In this document: piece by piece, positions 61,459 through 64,000 of the stretch
Position numbering within the stretch: position 1 is the stretch's first letter
How the letters are laid out: each line of letters starts with the position of its first letter
DNA from: Zhengitettix transpicula
Lineage: Eukaryota > Arthropoda > Insecta > Orthoptera > Tetrigidae
Direction: 5' to 3'
NCBI GenBank assembly: GCA_037074705.1
Contig: CM073591.1
Span: forward strand, 161,290,032 to 161,354,031
Length of the DNA: 64,000 bases
Notes under the pieces: generated by a model
Told to the model about the DNA's origin: nothing
The model's database searches: none
Seen by the model: only the letters and a program-made list of their open reading frames with translations
Translations under genes and position numbers: made by a program

Positions 61459-61716
61459 TTACGAGCACTTGCTTTTTAACCTGCTCCGTTCTGATTCTTG
61501 TTCTCCGACAACTTTAAGACCAGCTGTGGGTAATTCCGATATAATATCCCCACTAGCTTTTAGCCCATCATACATTTCACTGTTTATAGCATCGTTGGAT
61601 GCTCCATTGTGAACCGTCACGCATATTTCCTCAGCTTTTTCCGGTTTTAATTTTACGTGGATGAGATGGCACCCATTTGTAGCATTATCCGTTTTATCGT
61701 CAGCTTCGTTCAACAA
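61459..61716 (-). pseudogene. Gypsy-type aspartic protease remnant
   Basis: An open frame contains HNGASNDAINSEMYDGL where the family has D-T/S-G followed by A-I-S-x-x-x-Y. The catalytic Asp is replaced (HNGAS), so it would be inactive. A GLKVVG segment and, after a frame change below 61480, a KKQVLVKFNF-type stretch follow, as in Gypsy proteases. Its position upstream of RT supports the call. Confidence 0.65.
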
Positions 61717-61750
61717 GTTGTATCTTGTTGACGCTCTAAGTTTCTTTTAC

Positions 61751-63760
61751 AAAGCAAAATGATTCATTTCCTTCTGCATTTCCTTCGAAACAGCATGAAT
61801 TTCTAATCTCTAGTTAAGTTAGTTTTGAGGGTAGCCTGGTCATCAAAGGATTAACGTTGTCATTTCAAGTAAATTGCTCCTTCATTGCCTCCAAATCCAT
61901 ATGAAATTAATTTAACATGATTTTTGTTGTAATTAACCATACCGAACAGCTTAGCATTATTAAAGGCATATTGTAGATTCACAAAGAGCAGATTATGGTA
62001 GTGAATATCTCTGTCTATTATATATTATAGTCTCAATGCGAACTACTTTTCATGATGTGGGTCTGAAGAAACCGAAGTAAAATATAAACATCATTCTACA
62101 GGGAGAGACAATTCATCCCAAATATATATTTTATTTTATTTAATCTTTAAAGAATTTTTGTGTCATGAGAAACAATTAAAAAATTCAATACTATGATTAA
62201 TTTCGTTCATTTCGCCTTTCCTAGCATCTGTAACTAATTTTAACGTCAACGGATTTTCCTGGAAAGTTTTGGGAGATTGGTTCCAAATTTAAATACTTGA
62301 GCTTTCTATAACTAGAGAAACAGCTTTCGGAGTTATCAAACTGCACATTTTGCCTTTTAATGCATAACAGTGCAACATTTTCTATGTCTGTTACATGGTG
62401 ATAACTTGGTATGTTATAGTTATGAGGTCTATAAGCGCTAATATTAAGACTTCAGATTACGTGGAAAATAAATTATTTTCAGCTATTCTGGTGTGAATGA
62501 ACGATTGAAATCAGAGTTAATATATAACGGTTTTGGAGAAGCTATTAGAGTGGCTCATGTGTCAGTGGAGTTGTGAGATTGGCCAGTCCCCGATGAATAT
62601 TTCAGGTCCTGGGAGAGTGTCACCACAGCGAAGTGTTGCGGCAATTGGCCGGTAGAGAGGTGGATGCGACTGATGAAGAATTCATGCAGTGATCGAAGGT
62701 GGAACAAACTTCAGTCCATTCAGTAGCTTTCCGTTACACTAAAGGTTACATAAAAGCCTAAAAGGCTTACAATTTTTACTGGTTACGTGCATGAATAATA
62801 TTTTTCAATTTGCGTAAGTCCTGCAAAAGTAGCCGAGGTGATTCAATTAATTATTATAAATAATTTTTCTTCTAGAAAAACCATGCAGAAATATTTTATC
62901 ATTAAGGTTATTTTAGCTTATATGGAAACAGTTGTGAAACTCTTGTTTAAGAAATACTAATTCTCAAAGTAATTTTCTCTCTTTTGTTTTGTAACAATAA
63001 TTCTTCTGTCCTGATAAACTTATTACTGAGTAATTTTATTATAAATATCAATCTTGTAGTGTACAGAAGCGGGATAAATTATATTATTTTTTATTTATTT
63101 TAAGTCATTTTACTAAATAATTATCGGTTATTCAAACGGCTTCAGGCTGGTTTCTCAAGTAGTCACAGGGAGGAAGAAAAATCTACGCGTCATCCCTTGG
63201 TGCGGATTAAAATATTGTGTGTCTAGCGAAGCTTGTTGTCTGTTACCAGATTTTAGTTCGTTAAGAGACCAGATTGGTGGGCGTGTCTTCCCACACCCCT
63301 GAAATTTACTACTTGAACAACTGAGCGGGTGTAGGTAATTAAAATATTGAGATTTGTGTGGGCACAAATCTGATTCCTATTGACTAAGATCAGCAGGATC
63401 CAATACGCTGGGGTGGAATTTCGACAAACCCAGGTGTAATAAGAGTGTAATAATAGTGTTAAAAGAGTAAGCAGAATTTAGTTAATTTTTAGTTTTCGGT
63501 TTGTGAGTTTTTGGGAGAAGTAAGAGATAGTTAGTTTTTGTTAAAAGATGTTTATAAGTTTGGTTTTAGATAAGTTGCGCAGAAGTGGCAATTAGTTTAC
63601 AGGATTTACGGTGCTTGAAGTTTTTGATAAATTATAGAGAAATATGAACTTAGGTTTCCCCGGTGTAGTTGCTGGATGAAGTTTTCTCAGGATTCCAACC
63701 GGGTAGCGTTGTTTAATATCCACAACATTTCGATGGCTTGCACCCCCATTTCTTCACCAT
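61751..63760. other. AT-rich stretch with two GC-richer patches
   Basis: Patches at 62500-62760 and 63130-63420 are unrecognised and could belong to the leader or gag part of the Gypsy-type element. I see no supporting motif. Confidence 0.35.
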
Positions 63761-63999
63761 TCAACAGTCTTTACCAATTTCATCTAATTCCTCTTCTTCC
63801 TCTGCAATATCAACATAAATTGTATCTTTAACTACTTTTTTCATCCTTCCCCCACACCTTCCTGTTTTACCATTTTCTTCCTTACAGCTCCTTCATCTTC
63901 GGCAGATTCATCTGACAATTTTGCTAATAATATTTCTATTCTACTGGTATCTGTTTCATCAGTTCCTTTATCTTTATTATTACTTTCTTTTTGTTCTTT
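63761..63999 (-). pseudogene. unrecognised charged coding remnant at window edge
   Basis: A minus-strand frame, open from the window edge to a TGA at 63841-63843, encodes a Lys/Glu/Asp-rich stretch with a helical-looking RIEILLAKLSDE segment. An ATG overlapping that stop opens a second frame to 63761 with another acidic run (DIAEEEEELDEIG). It may be gag-like sequence of the neighbouring Gypsy-type element. No domain is recognised. Confidence 0.35.
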
Positions 64000-64000
64000 C

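Larger units (their letters stand above)
58900..61750 (-). mobile_element. degraded Ty3/Gypsy-type LTR retrotransposon pol
   Basis: Read on the minus strand the order is protease-like (61.72-61.40 kb), reverse transcriptase (61.0-60.45 kb) and integrase (59.25-58.93 kb). This is Gypsy order, not Copia. Stops and frameshifts occur throughout, so the copy is dead. LTRs, a primer-binding site and an RNase H motif were not found. The stretch 59680-60130 between RT and integrase is GC-rich and may be a foreign insertion. Confidence 0.75.

Noticed and set aside
53405..64000. Search for the second half of Ig3 (F-strand cysteine exon)
   Set aside because: No D-x-G-x-Y-x-C segment with splice sites was found; the exon is most likely beyond the window.

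Overview
The window is nuclear DNA from an insect with large, repeat-dense, AT-rich introns. It looks most like a large-genome polyneopteran such as a cockroach or termite. That placement is an inference from intron size, retrotransposon types and repeat style; no species-diagnostic sequence was seen. There are no bacterial operons, rRNA, intact tRNA genes or CRISPR arrays.

One host gene crosses the window on the plus strand. Four exons (7236-7443, 33736-33894, 52402-52530, 53267-53404) encode consecutive parts of a three-immunoglobulin-domain neuronal surface protein of the DIP (Dpr-interacting protein)/lachesin-like family: the second half of Ig1, the two halves of Ig2, and the first half of Ig3. 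All internal junctions are phase 1 with GT-AG borders, so the reading frame runs cleanly across introns of about 26.3 kb, 18.5 kb and 0.74 kb. The start of the gene (signal peptide, first half of Ig1) and its end (rest of Ig3, C-terminal tail or GPI signal) lie outside.

The rest is intron sequence filled with mobile DNA. (1) An unclassified dispersed repeat, R1, has about eight copies on both strands (1-350, ~5947-6625 twice, ~23529, ~30201, ~30855, ~41885, ~51608). (2) Several short inverted-repeat elements share a core, CTGANGA - helix - GAAACGT, that resembles a hammerhead ribozyme; the best copy is at 17851-17893. (3) A Mutator-like MITE (41622-42480) has ~55-bp terminal inverted repeats and a near-perfect 9-bp target duplication. 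(4) A 5'-truncated Jockey-like LINE lies at 27118-27995, with LINE 3' ends elsewhere. (5) A degraded Ty3/Gypsy-type pol lies on the minus strand (about 58.9-61.75 kb; order protease, reverse transcriptase, integrase). (6) A ~116-bp element at 50385-50500 is flanked by a perfect 14-bp duplication. (7) A five-copy minisatellite (32588-33299) sits just upstream of the second exon. (8) There are microsatellites and several GC-richer islands that could be regulatory or old repeats.

The most interesting signals are the recurrent hammerhead-like core in otherwise different elements, the abundant R1 family, and the clustered transcription-factor-like motifs in intronic islands at 14.1-14.6 kb and 40.1-40.5 kb. 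No new multi-gene system is visible.
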